Counted from the stretch's first letter, positions 24,815-38,048 are shown. The stretch: DNA of 64,000 nt from Rhizophagus irregularis (GCF_026210795.1 NC_089429.1:1674001-1738000), one strand, 5' to 3'. The notes: generated from the letters alone by a model not told the origin. Numbers and translations: made by a program.

Positions 24815-27742
24815 TGTTACGCAGTAAAAATGTTGCGCAGCAATCATGTGATATAACTGGACCCGTGATGCCGATCAATGTAGCAAATGTCGAATATGTT
24901 TGACATGTTCGATATGTTGCATATGTCCGATATGTAGAATATATAGAATATATGGAACATGTAGCATATATGGGATATATAGAACATGTAGTATATATGG
25001 AATATATAGAACATATAGGATATATAGGATATATAGCATATGTAGCATATGTTAAACATTTTTAGTTTGGAAATTTATGTATATATAGACCTGTAATTAG
25101 ACCTAAATTCAAAATATAGAACGTGTGTGAAGAATTTAATTAATAAAATGTTTACCCTTTAGTATACACCTTAATTTTAAGTTTGGTTTTATATGGTTAA
25201 TCTGCCTTCCCTTATTTGTGTCTGATTGTATGCGCCAGTGTGAAGCGATACTCTATTCACATCTGATTGGATTGATTTTAACATATACGTTGATCCTTAA
25301 AATTACCTTCTGCTTTATTAAATATAAACATTTTTTAATGTATAGCTTATTTTTAAGCTCATAAGAACTGACTCATAACAATTGGTGCCTTCTGCCAGAA
25401 ACATTCCTTACTCCACCCCAAACTCCTTAATATCGCTAAAACCCCTTTACCCTACCATAAATTTCCTACATCCATTTAAAACTTTATGATTAATGACTTT
25501 TAATGATATTTATTTTCGTGGATTTAATCCATTATTAATGAATTTGCCGATATTAAGATAGAAATAGAACTTTCTTAATAGTTTAGAGCATAAATTTAAC
25601 ATTATCAACATTTATAAACTCTTCACAATGATCTAATGATACACACTTCAAATTCCAAATTTATTATTTCGGATTAATAATAATCTTAAAGAAAAGTGGT
25701 TATTCTTAGTATTCTCTTAGGATATTATATTTCAAAAAGAGAAGGTTCTCCTCATGAATTACCAAATATATGTAATTTCCCATCTAACTTATTGTTTAAT
25801 GCACCTGAGAATTATAAGCAAGAAATTTTACCTTTAGATGCTATAGATATAATGTATACTGGCTATTATAATTTTAAACAAGCATAATGTAATTCAAGTG
25901 GCTTAAAGTTGGATCATACATCAAAATTGCAAAGATTTATCTATTTATACTTTGGAAAGATATCCTTCTTTATAACAACGAGATTGATAATAGTCTTTAA
26001 GTGTTTTATTGATGAATTTGAGAATGTATCGCCCATGATGATGCCATTGCTTTAGAATTTCATTTTTAGAGAATACCAGCAGTTAATTGATATAATGTGT
26101 CTGAGTTTTCCGATCTCATGCTCTATTTTTACTTGAAAATTTGGACAGAAATTGGACAAAGGAAAATATTACTGCTATTACGAACCTTCTTCATAACGAT
26201 AGACCATAATGATTTTCTGATAAAAAGAAAGATACCAAAAATTTGTGTAAATCTTCTATTCCATTTGGCAACAACAATGATTGTGTCTTTGACCTTATTA
26301 CATCAATCATCCATTGGACACCTGTAATTTTATCAGAAATACTTTTACTTTCTCAATCAACACAGGACTTACCCTAAAAGCAAATAGTGTATAAGAGACA
26401 ATGCCATGATACAGTATATTTGTAATATAGTATAGGGAAATTGGAGATTTTATTGCTAGAAATTATTGCAATTTTTCCCACATAGCGTAAAAAAGTAGTG
26501 CACTTAAGATCATGATGTAATGGTATGGCCATCAGTTATTGATTGGGCTAATTGAAGTTACCACTCCATAAAGAAGGTATGATACAATAAAACGAAAAAT
26601 CTTGAGGATGAATTACAGTATGTGGACCACAAGACTTGTTAATTAAATGGATAGAATCAAGTAGACGATTTTAGGATAGATTCGCAACTTTTACTTTCTT
26701 CTCTGGAAATTTCATTTTTACTTTAATCCCATCAGTTCAGAATGCTTGAAACTGTATTACCAATGATCGGATCCATAAATATTCATGTAATGAAAAATAC
26801 TTGTATCAAGACCAACCAGCAGTTATCATACCTTATCCTCCATCATTCAGCAAACACATTGGCCATGAAGAAAAATTTTGTGTGTTAAAGGAAGCAATTG
26901 AATGATCAAAACACTTCGGAAATAAAGTCTTATTGTTAACAAATTTATTCTATATGGGCCAATTTCTAGAAAAAAAATGACTGGTACTTTGCAAAGTCAT
27001 TATGCACAGTAATTATCGATACATTACCTTCAACCATTTGAATATTATATATTGAGCTTCCCGGAGTTGTTCAAATTACCAGGACTACCAACCATGATTC
27101 AGCAATTAAGTCATGAAGAATATCAAAAGTTGGTTAGAAATTTTCAACGGGAGTTGAAAACTTGAGCGGGGAGTGATGTTACGCAGTAAAAATGTTGCGC
27201 AGCAATCATGTGATATAACTGGACCCGTGATGCCGATCAATGTAGCAAATGTCGAATATGTTTGACATGTTCGATATGTTGCATATGTCCGATATGTAGA
27301 ATATATAGAATATATGGAACATGTAGCATATATGGGATATATAGAACATGTAGTATATATGGAATATATAGAACATATAGGATATATAGGATATATAGCA
27401 TATGTAGCATATGTTAAACATTTTTAGTTTGGAAATTTATGTATATATAGACCTGTAATTAGACCTAAATTCAAAATATAGAACGTGTGTGAAGAATTTA
27501 ATTAATAAAATGTTTACCCTTTAGTATACACCTTAATTTTAAGTTTGGTTTTATATGGTTAATCTGCCTTCCCTTATTTGTGTCTGATTGTATGCGCCAG
27601 TGTGAAGCGATACTCTATTCACATCTGATTGGATTGATTTTAACATATACGTTGATCCTTAAAATTACCTTCTGCTTTATTAAATATAAACATTTTTTAA
27701 TGTATAGCTTATTTTTAAGCTCATAAGAACTGACTCATAACA
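24815..27742 (+). mobile_element. LTR retrotransposon, short or decayed, with identical LTRs
   Basis: Two 566-bp direct repeats, 24815-25380 and 27177-27742, begin TGTTACGCAG and end CTCATAACA, and are identical as far as I can read. The flanks share ATAT (24811-24814 and 27743-27746), a short target duplication. After the left LTR, ATTGGTGCCTTCTGCCAG is a plausible primer-binding site; before the right LTR, GAGCGGGGAGTGA is a purine-rich polypurine tract. The 1.8-kb interior has no intact gag or pol; a 38-codon frame just before the right LTR (ELPGLPTMIQQLSHEEYQK) may be the end of a polyprotein. Identical LTRs mean very recent insertion, so it was probably mobilised in trans. It ends 50 bp from the 3' end of the FAD monooxygenase pseudogene. 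Confidence 0.88.
24880..25059. repeat. 9-bp tandem repeat inside the left LTR, exactly 20 units
   Basis: The 180 bp divide into twenty 9-mers close to GTAGAATAT/ATAGAACAT. Since 9 is a multiple of 3, a Cys/Tyr/Ile-rich frame of 71 residues stays open on the minus strand; it is a by-product of the repeat. The same 20 units are at 27242-27421 in the right LTR. Confidence 0.85.
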
Positions 27743-27792
27743 ATATTGCATATGATTCTAAGATTCTAAAAATAATAATATTAATAAGTTTT

Positions 27793-29320
27793 TTAATTCT
27801 TAAAAATTAAGTTATCCGCAAAACTATAAAAGTTTATCATAACGTTTATAACCTTTAAAATGTTGTCTCTAATAATAACGCCAAAAGGCCCAAGTGGTGT
27901 GGAAATCTTAAACGTGTCATTTCTAGATTTTAATACATCAGCAGATGTTCGTTTTAACATTTCTTTATCATATTCTTCAATAAAAGAAATATTATCATCA
28001 GTATATTTAAGTAATGCTTGAGAAAGTTTATCAACATCTTGAATAGCATTATTTGCTCCTAATCCTAATATAGGACTCATAGCATGAGCAGCATCTCCTA
28101 ATAATACGACTCGACTACTTGACCATGATTTTATAGACATTGGATCAATATCTCGCATCATTCTTCATTGTATAGGATTATAAGTTTTAAATGGAAACTT
28201 TATTGGATCATTTGGAATTGTTTTAGGTGCCAAGTCCCATAATTCTAACAATAAATTAGTCAATTCACAATCTGGTCTTAATGTTCGAATTAATCGTTTA
28301 ACATGTTCGATGACTGATGAAGGATCATTATCATCAACTTTAACTTTTTCAGATTCAACATTATCCAATTCGGAGGTATAAGAATAAACTAATGTTGCTC
28401 TATAATGAGGTTCATTTTTTTCATCATTTTGTTCTTGTTTGATTGGTATTAAGCGTATCATCATAAATGTTGAATCTCCTTTTGTTCCAAGAGTTTTACG
28501 AGCCAAAACATTTCCATGGATTTTATTTGCCTTGTCCATAAGATGTTTAGGTATAGAAATATCTGCACCAACATGGGTTATTCCATAATTAACAATTTGT
28601 AATTCAGGTAATTTTTGTTTTCATACTAATAAAAAAAAAATGTTTGTTATTTAAATTAAAAATTATGGACATTACATAAAAATATCTACTAACTTACTTG
28701 GAGAATTAATTCTGTCCGCACCAACTAAAATATTACAAAATTCTTGCGTACCATCTTCAAAAGATACCCAAACTCCTTCTTTAGTTTCTAAATATTCAAT
28801 ACATTTTTTATTCCATTGTACTGGTACATCTTCTAATAAAACATCTCTAAGTCTATCACGATAAGTGATCATTGATGATAGACCACGAGATATTTTTGCA
28901 AGATCGTAAACATCTTTAAATGGTTTAGTTGGAGGAGCAAGTAGAACATTTCCTACTTGATCAGTGATAATTATTCCATGAGTTTCTACATCAGGAACTG
29001 GATTTGGCATTGCTTTTGGAAGATTTGCAGCGATTGAGGATGGAATACAGTTTAAAAGAGATTGAGCTCCATAATTGGATAATCCTATATGATATCCTTG
29101 CCATCGATCTAACACGTGAAGATACGAGTTAGTTAACGTTGTTAACGTAATATTCAATTAAGAATTAGAAATTTATTATACCTGTAGGACTAGATTCACG
29201 TTCAAAGATTTTTACGTTGAATTCTTTTTTGTCCTTGTTCTTTATCAAAGCATGATAGAGAGAAAGTCCTCCTAAACCTGCACCGACAATAATTATCGTT
29301 GGAATTTTATCTTGTTGCAT
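27793..29320 (-). pseudogene. FAD-dependent monooxygenase, three exons, two in-frame TGA stops
   Basis: Class A flavoprotein (PHBH-like fold) monooxygenase, which would hydroxylate an unknown substrate with NAD(P)H and oxygen. Exons 29320-29182, 29108-28698 and 28625-27793 (minus strand), with GT-AG introns of 73 and 72 nt and matching phases; 460 codons. Motifs: GAGLGGLS (FAD-binding GxGxxG), GADRINSP (normally GADG), and LLGDAAHAMSPILGLGANNA (GD motif binding the FAD ribityl chain). Stops: TGA at 28623-28621, the second codon of exon 3, and TGA at 28164-28162 in NPIQ-stop-RMMRDIDP. Both sit where Arg (CGA) is expected, and the Gly-to-Arg change in GADG is also at a CpG. Otherwise the frame is intact, so inactivation is recent. 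An LTR element sits just beyond its 3' end. Confidence 0.8.
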
Positions 29321-31044
29321 TATTAATAATATTTGTATAAAATTCGGAGAGTAGATAAAAAAGAATTATTATGATGTTTAAAAAATTGTTTGAATAATTT
29401 TCTAATATATTTTAATGTATCTTAGATTTTGTTCTGAAAAAATCGAAAAACATTTTTCTAATGGATTTATTTATAAAAAAAAAAATCATTGCCAAGAAAA
29501 CAAACGAAACGTAAACTTTATTACTGCGTTAATGGTGTAACGACGTTTTAGTATATTCGAATGGTCTATCAAGCATAATTTAACCATTGCCGATATTTAT
29601 CCGATATTCTGTTATTCCTGTTTCACGAACGGAATTCCGGGATGCCTTAAGCACGCCACAATGCCACATGCCAAGTCGGATGTAACGTTCATTCTTACAA
29701 TGTGTAACAAAATATGATCATTACTCATTTAACTAAACACATTCGTCGAATTTAACCGAAATTTTACCAAAAACTTTTATAATTTCGTCGGAAAATTATT
29801 TACCGAAAAATTTTACCAAGAATTATTTATTTTTTTACAAGAAATGTAATGTAACTTAATGTGATAATCATATTACTCATTGTGACAACCGAAAATTCCT
29901 TGTACTTTATCACTGTAAATAATAACCTTCATTATGAACTTTATTCAATAAATAATTACTAGGCATTTTTTCATACAGTTACCAGTTTTTATTCGTTATT
30001 AATTATATCTATATATGATTTTATTTATACCATATTTACAATTTCATGACCACAATATATAAATTTTCTAAACTGGTTATAAAAGAAAAAAATTTGAATT
30101 TAAGTTTAAAAGATAAAGCGGCATAATTTATAATAATCATTAGTGTCAATATTAATAAAGAACGAATGTATAACTAAAATTAATCGTAATGAAATTTTCA
30201 TATAATATTAAAATTTAAAAGTTGTTTCATCTCATGTAAGCATGTAAGTATTTAGCTAATAGCAAGATTCAACTTTTCAAGTTGATGATATTGAATTATT
30301 TAGACCCATTTGAAAATAAATATATATATGTATCATTTATGTTACTGTATAAATTTTTTAAGTTGATGTAAAAATAGATTTATTTTTTTTAGAATAATTA
30401 TAATAATAAAAATTAATTTCTTTTCTTTCTTTCGCCGAAGGTTGAGAATGTTTATATCGACATCGATACTGAAATTAACTACATAGTTATTATATATTAT
30501 TTTAAATTCACGAGAAGTTCCGAATGCATTAAATCAGAATTAATTTATTGCTTTTTGGAAATATTGCAGTTAAAATATGCTATATTAACTGATATATATA
30601 CAGTATATAGTCAAACGGGTTTGTATAAAATGCAAAAAAAATTTTTTTTTATATCGTTATTCAAATAGTTTTTTTCCATTTTTCTTTGCGTTTCTCCTTT
30701 TTCTTTTTTTCGAATACTTTCTGTAGTACAATAGTAAATTCTTAAAATTCCATACATATAGAAGATCTAATTCCAGTCTTTCCATAGCACAAACAGAAAG
30801 TTCTATATTTTAACAAGTGGTATTATAATAAACAAAAAAAAAAATCAGAAAAAAAAAATTGTTATAAATAAGAATAAGAATTTCTTTCTCGTATCATTAT
30901 TTTTTTTAGAAAATATAATAAAATATATTATTTATACCAACAAAAATATATATAACAACAAAAAATATATTATTTATACCAATAAAAAAAATATATATAT
31001 TTTTTTTATATCAACAAATAAAATATATCAATACAACAGCAAAT
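29321..31044. other. Divergent intergenic region, low complexity toward the right
   Basis: Separates the FAD monooxygenase (minus) from the Myb/SANT-like gene (plus) and must hold both promoters. A GC-richer patch at about 29,620-29,690 has no recognisable feature. From 30,830 to 31,020 there are A-rich and TATA-rich tracts directly upstream of the gene. Confidence 0.4.
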
Positions 31045-31733
31045 ATGTCAACAGAGCCTTGTTTTACTGAAGAGGTGTATATTTAAATATTTGTATATAT
31101 ATATTTTTTGTTATTCAATTATTATTTATTTAACCTCAAAAAAAAAAAAAATCCTTACTGTATGTAGATCGATAATGTTATCATAGATTGCATGGTAAAT
31201 CAAGGATATGAAACCCTATATCCGAATAACTATTTCGTGGAGATTGAAAAAGTAATTCCTGAATATAAAGCCAAAAGAATTAGGCAGCGGTGAGTTATTG
31301 AACTTTTAATAATTTAATTTACTTTAATTTAATTTATTTATTATTTTTTTATTATTTAGCTGGATAGATAAACTCAAGCCTGGACGTAAGTAATATTTTA
31401 AATTTTCTTTTAAAATAATAATAAATAATAACAATAATAATAATTTTAACCCTTTCAGTTAATCACGACCCTCTTAACAAGGAAGAAAAAGAATTTGTCG
31501 TCCAATGGATTAAAAAGAACCTAGGCCCGAATGATTCTTTTAAATGGAAAGATTTAATCTCCGATATGGAAGAAGAATTCCATACATTGCGTCCTGATAA
31601 TATACCAAAAAACTATTGGTATGCGTTAAAAAGAAACCTTCTATCCAAGATCACTCATAATGAAGAGTTAACTCCTTTGCAAATTTTAAGCTTGTTATCT
31701 CCAAATCCCCAGTTAACTGAGTTAACTGGTTAA
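31045..31733 (+). CDS. Small Myb/SANT-like protein, four exons
   Basis: Assembled from splice signals: exons 31045-31074 (30 nt), 31168-31289, 31360-31385 (26 nt) and 31459-31733; donors GTGTAT, GTGAGT, GTAAGT; acceptors GTAG, TTAG, TCAG; all phases fit, giving 150 residues ending at TAA 31731. Starts MSTEPCFTEE. Residues about 67-125 (KEEKEFVVQWIKKNLGPN, FKWKDLISDMEEEF, NYWYALKRNLL) have the three spaced tryptophans and the charged helices of a Myb/SANT-like DNA-binding domain. Exon G+C is clearly above the intronic level, and the reading frame is free of lesions. A role in transcription or chromatin is inferred from the domain type only. Confidence 0.75.
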
Positions 31734-32363
31734 TAATAAACAATCCAAATTTGGATAAATAAGAATTTATATTATCTGTTATTATCATTATTATTATTTA
31801 AAAATACAAAAAAAAATGTTCTGTTTTAATTTTCTATTATTTATTTCCTCATCCATTTTTAGTAAGAACTTATTACAGATAACTTTATTAATTTAAAGAA
31901 AATTGAGTGTACCGAAGTAAATTGTAATTTTATCGTGCATCATTAAATTATAGTATATTGCAAAGTCAAATAAAGTTAATAAAAAATAGTATAAAGTCTA
32001 TTTTTGTGTGCACTTTGATGCACAGTCATACACGTCACGGCACGTCAGCACGTGCATCGTGCGTGTATAGCATGGTCATGCACCCAATGCCATTACCTGG
32101 GGGCCCTTATGGTTTTTAATAATTAGAGCTATGGTAATAAACTAATAATTTGGCGCAATGGTCGCTCGTTAATATATAAGTTTCCATTATTTTGTATGAA
32201 AATAAAAATGGTTAAAAATGAATTTTATAAGACATGTTACATAATCTACTATTAATAAAAACTTTTAATTAAATATAAGTAATTTTATGGGGGTTTAGGA
32301 ATATCAGGGGTTTTTCCCTTCGGGAAAAAAACCATGGTATTCCGCCCACATCACCACATTGAA
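31734..32363. other. Intergenic, with a CG-rich patch and a hairpin
   Basis: About 32,025-32,105 is unusually GC-rich and repeats CACGT/ATGCAC motifs (CACGTCACGGCACGTCAGCA, then CGTGCATCGTGCGTG). About 32,308-32,333 forms a hairpin with arms GGTTTTTCCC and GGGAAAAAAACC around TTC. These may be remnants of small transposons. No gene. Confidence 0.35.
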
Positions 32364-32544
32364 GTTATACCCAGGAGTGTGTGACTTATGATCACTATTA
32401 CTATCACGTGTACAATCATTATTTATACTTTTTTAAACTTTAAACTTTGTAAGCTAAAAATATCCAAAAAAATATTTACATATATCATTAGGGAAATTAC
32501 GATGCTCTATATCATAAGTCACACTTAGTTCGACGGGGTATAAC
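32364..32544. mobile_element. MITE-like element, 181 bp, with imperfect terminal inverted repeats
   Basis: Left end GTTATACCC followed by GTGTGTGACTTATGAT; right end is the reverse complement of GTTATACCCCGTCG and AGTGTGACTTATGAT. The two ends would pair over about 30 bp with a small indel. I cannot identify a target duplication or a superfamily. Confidence 0.55.
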
Positions 32545-35221
32545 GCAAATAATTTTATGTCAAAAGTCTCTTAATTATAATTTATGTTAAATAAATAAGT
32601 AAATCTATATTTTAACTTATAAAACTTTTGAGTTAAACTATAATTTGGCTCATTGTTCAAAATCTAAAATATTTATTGCATGAAATATACTTAAGATTGA
32701 TTTACTGGAAATAAAATATATCCATTGGTTAATGTCTTAGTCAATTTACATCAGAATCTTAAAGAAATATAATATGAGTTTCTGTATTATAACAATTAGA
32801 ACTTTTAAATGATAATGTGAAGGAAAATTTTCATGTTCAGAAAATTCAACTGATATTTTTAAAGATTCTTTGTGACCCAATTATTTTATGATAAATATGT
32901 CACATTAAATATTTATAAGTGAAATATGAGAAAATGAATATTTGTAATTATTGTATCAAAATTAAATCTAAATTTTGGTATTTAAATGATTCAAATGGTC
33001 CGAAAATGTCATCAAAATAAACAACAGTCATCATAATGAGCCCAATTTCATAACAGATAAGTAAAGTATGTAAAATAATTTATTTTCAATTAATATTCTA
33101 AATAATGACTCTAATTAACCTTGTAGGATTCAATCTGATAAACTTTTCAATAGAAGAAATAATATTAATTCCAAGTATTTAAGAATATTTAAGAAAATAT
33201 TATTTATTTCAGTCATACCGTTTATGTGTATGTTTAATAAACGATAATTTTAGTAGCAAGGTTAATGTTTTGGCGAAACCAAAAATCTAAATTCAAACCG
33301 TTTCATTTTTCGTGTGGTAAAATCCGAGCTTTTCGATAAAGCGAAAGCTTATTGGATCACGTGATACAATAAAGTTGACCAATTGAATCAAGGCTTTAAA
33401 GTCACGAAATGCCGTTCATTTTCTAGTTTATCAGTAAAAAAAATTTTTAGAAAACATTATATTTGGACTAATGCTCCAAATATGTTTCATTCGAGAAATA
33501 ACTTTATTGGGTGTTATTAAGTTCTGGTAAGAAGTAAAACATGTTAATGCTCAAAAAGTCTTATTAGTACTTTTATCTTGTCAAACGAGCAGATCATAAT
33601 CTTTTTTATTTTGTAAGACTAATAAACCATTATATAACTTAATTACTTTGTAAATTTCTCATTTAATAAAGGTTTATTATATCAATAAAGCTTTATTCAA
33701 TTTTATTTTATTTAGTTAATAAGTTTTGACTGGTTACATCAATTTTGATAAGTTTCATCAGTATCGGCATGTGTGGAATTTCAGAAATTTAAAAATCTGT
33801 CATAAAGTGGGTTTGCCAAGTTTCGGAATCGACCCTCTCATATTCGCCTATATACTAAGCAGAGTTCATTGAAAACGGGCCTTTCTCATATTTCATATTA
33901 CCATAATGGAATTCATAATTTATTAACAACTGAAATTATACATGATGAAAATATTGGTAAATCAAAAATCATTTTTGACCATGTCATATTATTAACGTGA
34001 AATGAAAAAATAGAAAGCTAAAATCACACCAAAATGTGCAAATTTATCCACTTTTCAGACTCGTTAATCACAAAATTATGATGTAGTTTAAAAATGATCC
34101 ATTTATTGCGCCTGCGAGCAGATTTGTGTTAACTACACATTTTTTAGATTATAGTGCAGCAAGTAACAAATGCCAATATTGGTACATTATAAATTATCTA
34201 ATTGATCCATCATTAATATATTTTATATGTGAACTTCGAGCGACATGATTTAAATAACTTTAAAAAGTATCTACTAAAAAGTGAACAAAGGACGGATTAC
34301 GATTGTTGTTAATTTTCAATGCAAAACTTACTTTGATTCACGAATTATTATCACAATACCTTAGGGAGTAATTTCATGCAGAATTTAACTAATCTTGACA
34401 GTGTGAATATTTAATCGTTATCCGGCGATAGCCACCGCAAATTAGACCGCAGGCAATAACATTATCTAAAAAAAAACCGAATATTATTATCAAACATTAA
34501 TTTAAAGTATCAAATGTCAATGTCGATTTTTAATACTCTAATAAAATATCGTGTTATTACTATTTTGTTTTTTTTTTGTTAACCGATCAAAATATTTTAT
34601 TCGCTTATAGTAGTATTGGGATTACAGATACTATTCATAACTAAGCTCGTAGCGAAAAAATATTTGTTTAGATATTAATGAATCTAGGTTTTAGGTTAAA
34701 AATTCTAAACTTCATAAATTTTGTTTTATGAAATGTTTATCTGAAAACATAAATGGTTTCTTCCTTTGTTTTAATTAAATTTTTTTTTTCGATCTCTCAA
34801 TTTTAATAACCGCACCAAATTATTACTTAAATTTCTTCCAACAACAAACACTAACATTAAATACTAGTCATTAATCATGGCTTCTGGATATAACAGCAAT
34901 TGAACTTTAAGCCATAATCTTTGTGCTTCTATAAGTTTCAGATGACAATCAAAGAATTGATTTTGAAAAGTTACTTTGACTTCATTACAAAAAGTGTATG
35001 TACTGCGGACTATCATTTTTGAATTTCAGTTCTTGTCATATTTATGTGTTGACACATGTAAATTTTTGGTTTTGACTTTATTTAAATTTAAAATTTTAAA
35101 ATAATTCTTAAAAAATATCATGCAAATTGATATAAATACAGCAAAAAATTAATAGCCAATTTATATATAGTAACTTTCAATGTTAAATTTTTCGTGATAA
35201 ATATAAATTTAATAAGCTAAA
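32545..35221. other. Large AT-rich gap, nothing recognised
   Basis: I looked for chained exons on both strands and found no supported pattern. GC-richer patches at about 33,280-33,420, 33,740-33,880 and 34,420-34,460 carry no domain or repeat I can name. Confidence 0.4.
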
Positions 35222-38048
35222 TTATTTTTGACAACATTCATCATCCAAATTATCAACTTTAATATATTTTCCTATTTTAGTTAAAAAAAAAAATATTATA
35301 AAATTGTTGGCGTGAAAAACTATAGATACTATTTATTATGTGCATAAATAAAAAGTTTACTTACTATTTTTTTGAGTTTCATTCGTTTCGTTCTTTAATT
35401 CTTCAAAATTACGCTTTCTTGAAGAATTTGCGGATACAGTTAAGCTATGAGTAGCGGAAGTCAGTGTTCGGAAATGACCTGGTCATTTGACCATTTAAAT
35501 GATTTATGAAATCATTTGTCATTATTCATAATCATTTGTCATTTGGTCATTTCAATCATTTGATTTTGATTGGCTAATATTTATCACATAAATAATCATG
35601 TGACTATAATTAAAAAATAATGAATGTAGTGTAGGCAAAAATCATAATGCTGGCCAAAATTACATTCAAATGACCAAGATCATTTGTCATTTGATCATTG
35701 AAATAACATTTCATTTGTCATTTATCATTTGAATCATTTGGTCATTTCAAGTCATTTGCCGAACACTGGCGGAAGTTGTATTTTGTGTGAATGAACTAAA
35801 AAATATATGAAAATTACTATTTGTTTTATACTATTAGCAATTTACATACAATTAAATATTAATCAATTACCTTTGAATATTATTTATATCAAATTCATAT
35901 TCTTTTGTAATATATCCTAAAAATTAATAAAAGATATCCAAGTTAAATATAAATTTAAAGAAGTAAATTCAATTATTAGTATTATCTGATCGTCTAATTA
36001 ATGCTTCAAGATTTTCATTAATGGCTAATTATTACTTAATAATATAACATACCTTGTTTGACATTAAATGAGATCATTGAAGAAGAATTTATAGTAGAAG
36101 CTTTAGAAATCAATGAACTTAATGCTCTACTTGTAAAAATTGCTTTTGGATGAGGGTTTTCGCTAAATTCGAAACCAAGTTGCTTTAATTGTATTAATTC
36201 CAATCTTTTTTTTTCAGCTTGTTTAAATGTTTCGACTTTATCAAACCGACAAAGATATTCGTGAATAGAACGCTTGACTTCACCAATAGTTGGTCTTTTT
36301 AAAGGGTCAGAATCCCAACATTTTTTCATTAAATTTGCAAAACATTCAGGGGTATCATTTGTAATTTCAGGGCGTTTTCCATCAATAATTTTATAAATAA
36401 GTTCAACATTGTGTTCAATATTAGCAAAAGGTTTACAACCTTTTGTAATTTCCCACATAATCATACCAAAACCATATACATCAGATTCTTTTGAAAATGC
36501 AGCACCTTTGAATATTTCTGGTGCAATATAAGGTATTACTCCATATATTTCATTATTTGATAATGTATTATTCGCAGGTTGTGATAACCCTAAGTCTCCA
36601 ATTTTCCATTGTTGAGAACTTAATAGCATATTTCCACTATGAATATCTCGATGTATAAAATTATTATTATGAATATTTCGCAATCTAAAATGAAACATTT
36701 AATTGTTAATAAACTAATTGTAAATATAGAAAATAGATTAATTCATTAAAATATACAATAAATACCCATATGATATTCCATTTAAAATACACAATTTGTC
36801 GTTCCATCTAAGATTTATAAAGTACTTTTGCAAATAATCATGCAAATTTCCACCTTCTGCATAATTCAATATTAACATGTATTCTTTTGTTATAGGATCT
36901 TGTGTAATGCCATGACAGCCAATAACATTAAAATTGTAATCATAACATTGATAAAGCGATCTTAGCTAAAGAATTAATAAGTCAATTATTACAATAAGTA
37001 TTAAAAAACACATTACAAGTATATAAAATGTAAATATTACCTCATTTAGAAAATGCTTACTGATATTTTGTGAATCACGTAATTTTTTTACAGCAACATC
37101 AGTTCTTCCCCAAGTCGCTTTATAAATAATACTGAATCCTCCTTCTGCTATTTTCTTTAAATTCGTAACTTGAGAATATGGAATCCACACTATTCCTTTG
37201 GTTGGAGGTTTATTACGAATAAACGAATACACTTCATATGGACTGCGAATTGGATTTCTTATACAAATAGAACCGTAAAATTTTGTAGGTTCAAGAAAAT
37301 CAAGTAATTCATCTATAATACAATTTCCACTTCTAATATCTGTAATATCAATTCTAATGAATGAAATTCTTCTGCATTTCTTACATTGAGATTGATCTGC
37401 AATTCCAAAAATTATATTTGTTGTTAAACAATACCTACATCCAGTATAAATTATAAAGCAACGTGAACACCATTTTTGACAATAAGATTTTGACTCTTGG
37501 TGTATATATTTAAATTCTTTATAACAAACTATACATTGGTTACAACTATCCCACCATGGTAAATATAGGGTCGGAATGAACTTTTTATTCAAAGTTGATT
37601 CTACCCATCCAGAAGAAGCCTGATAATCTGACCGATTCTTGTAATTACAAATTTCGCATTCAGCATTATAAATGTGCAAACAATTTGAATTTTTTGTTAA
37701 TACTTGTGTAAAATATAAAATCTCCGAACAATATTCACACCATTCTTGAATGATTGTTGTATTAAAATTATTTCTAGTTGCTTTATGTTTAATACACTGA
37801 GAATTATTTGTATTTATATGTGCATCCAAGTATGTATTATTGCCTGTTATATATTGAACATACCAAAATAAACAATTTTTGCAATATTTTTGCTCAAACA
37901 TGAGTGTCTTGGAGTATTTAATTCCACAATAATCACATTTTTCCTCATCGTTTTTAAAAGGAATAAATAAAACAGGTACAGGACTAGATTTTAACTTTCG
38001 TGTAGGATCAAATGGATTATTATCTGTGTTCATGATGTTGTATTTCAA
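35222..38048 (-). CDS. Zinc-ribbon serine/threonine kinase, six exons, transposon in exon 5
   Basis: Exons (minus): 38048-37041, 36965-36766, 36684-36053, 35916-35871, 35795 to 35365 (interrupted) and 35271-35222; GT-AG, phases match. N-terminal half has at least eight CxxC-type pairs (KCDYCG, WCEYC, CIVC, WCSRC, GCRYC, QCKKC). Kinase motifs: GGFSIIYKA, VAVKKL, HRDIHSGN, GDLG, YIAPE, all intact. Paralogue of 2875-5358 with the same intron positions. Exon 5 holds a hAT-type MITE (35462-35768); translation would run into it and stop at TGA 35749-35747 after SVRQMT, losing the tail (ending VDNLDDECCQK in the uninterrupted reading) but leaving the kinase domain whole. Start could be the Met at 38048 or 38033. 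Confidence 0.8.
35462..35768. mobile_element. hAT-type MITE, 307 bp, with 8-bp target duplication
   Basis: Ends CAGTGTTCGG and CCGAACACTG, flanked by GCGGAAGT at 35454-35461 and 35769-35776. An 8-bp duplication and CAGTG-type ends fit hAT elements. The interior consists of repeated ATCATTTG/CAAATGAC motifs and has no transposase. It sits in exon 5 of the kinase. Confidence 0.88.

Noticed and set aside
24844-25059. 71-residue Cys/Tyr/Ile-rich protein (and its copy at 27206-27421)
   Set aside because: It is the translation of the 9-bp tandem repeat inside each LTR.
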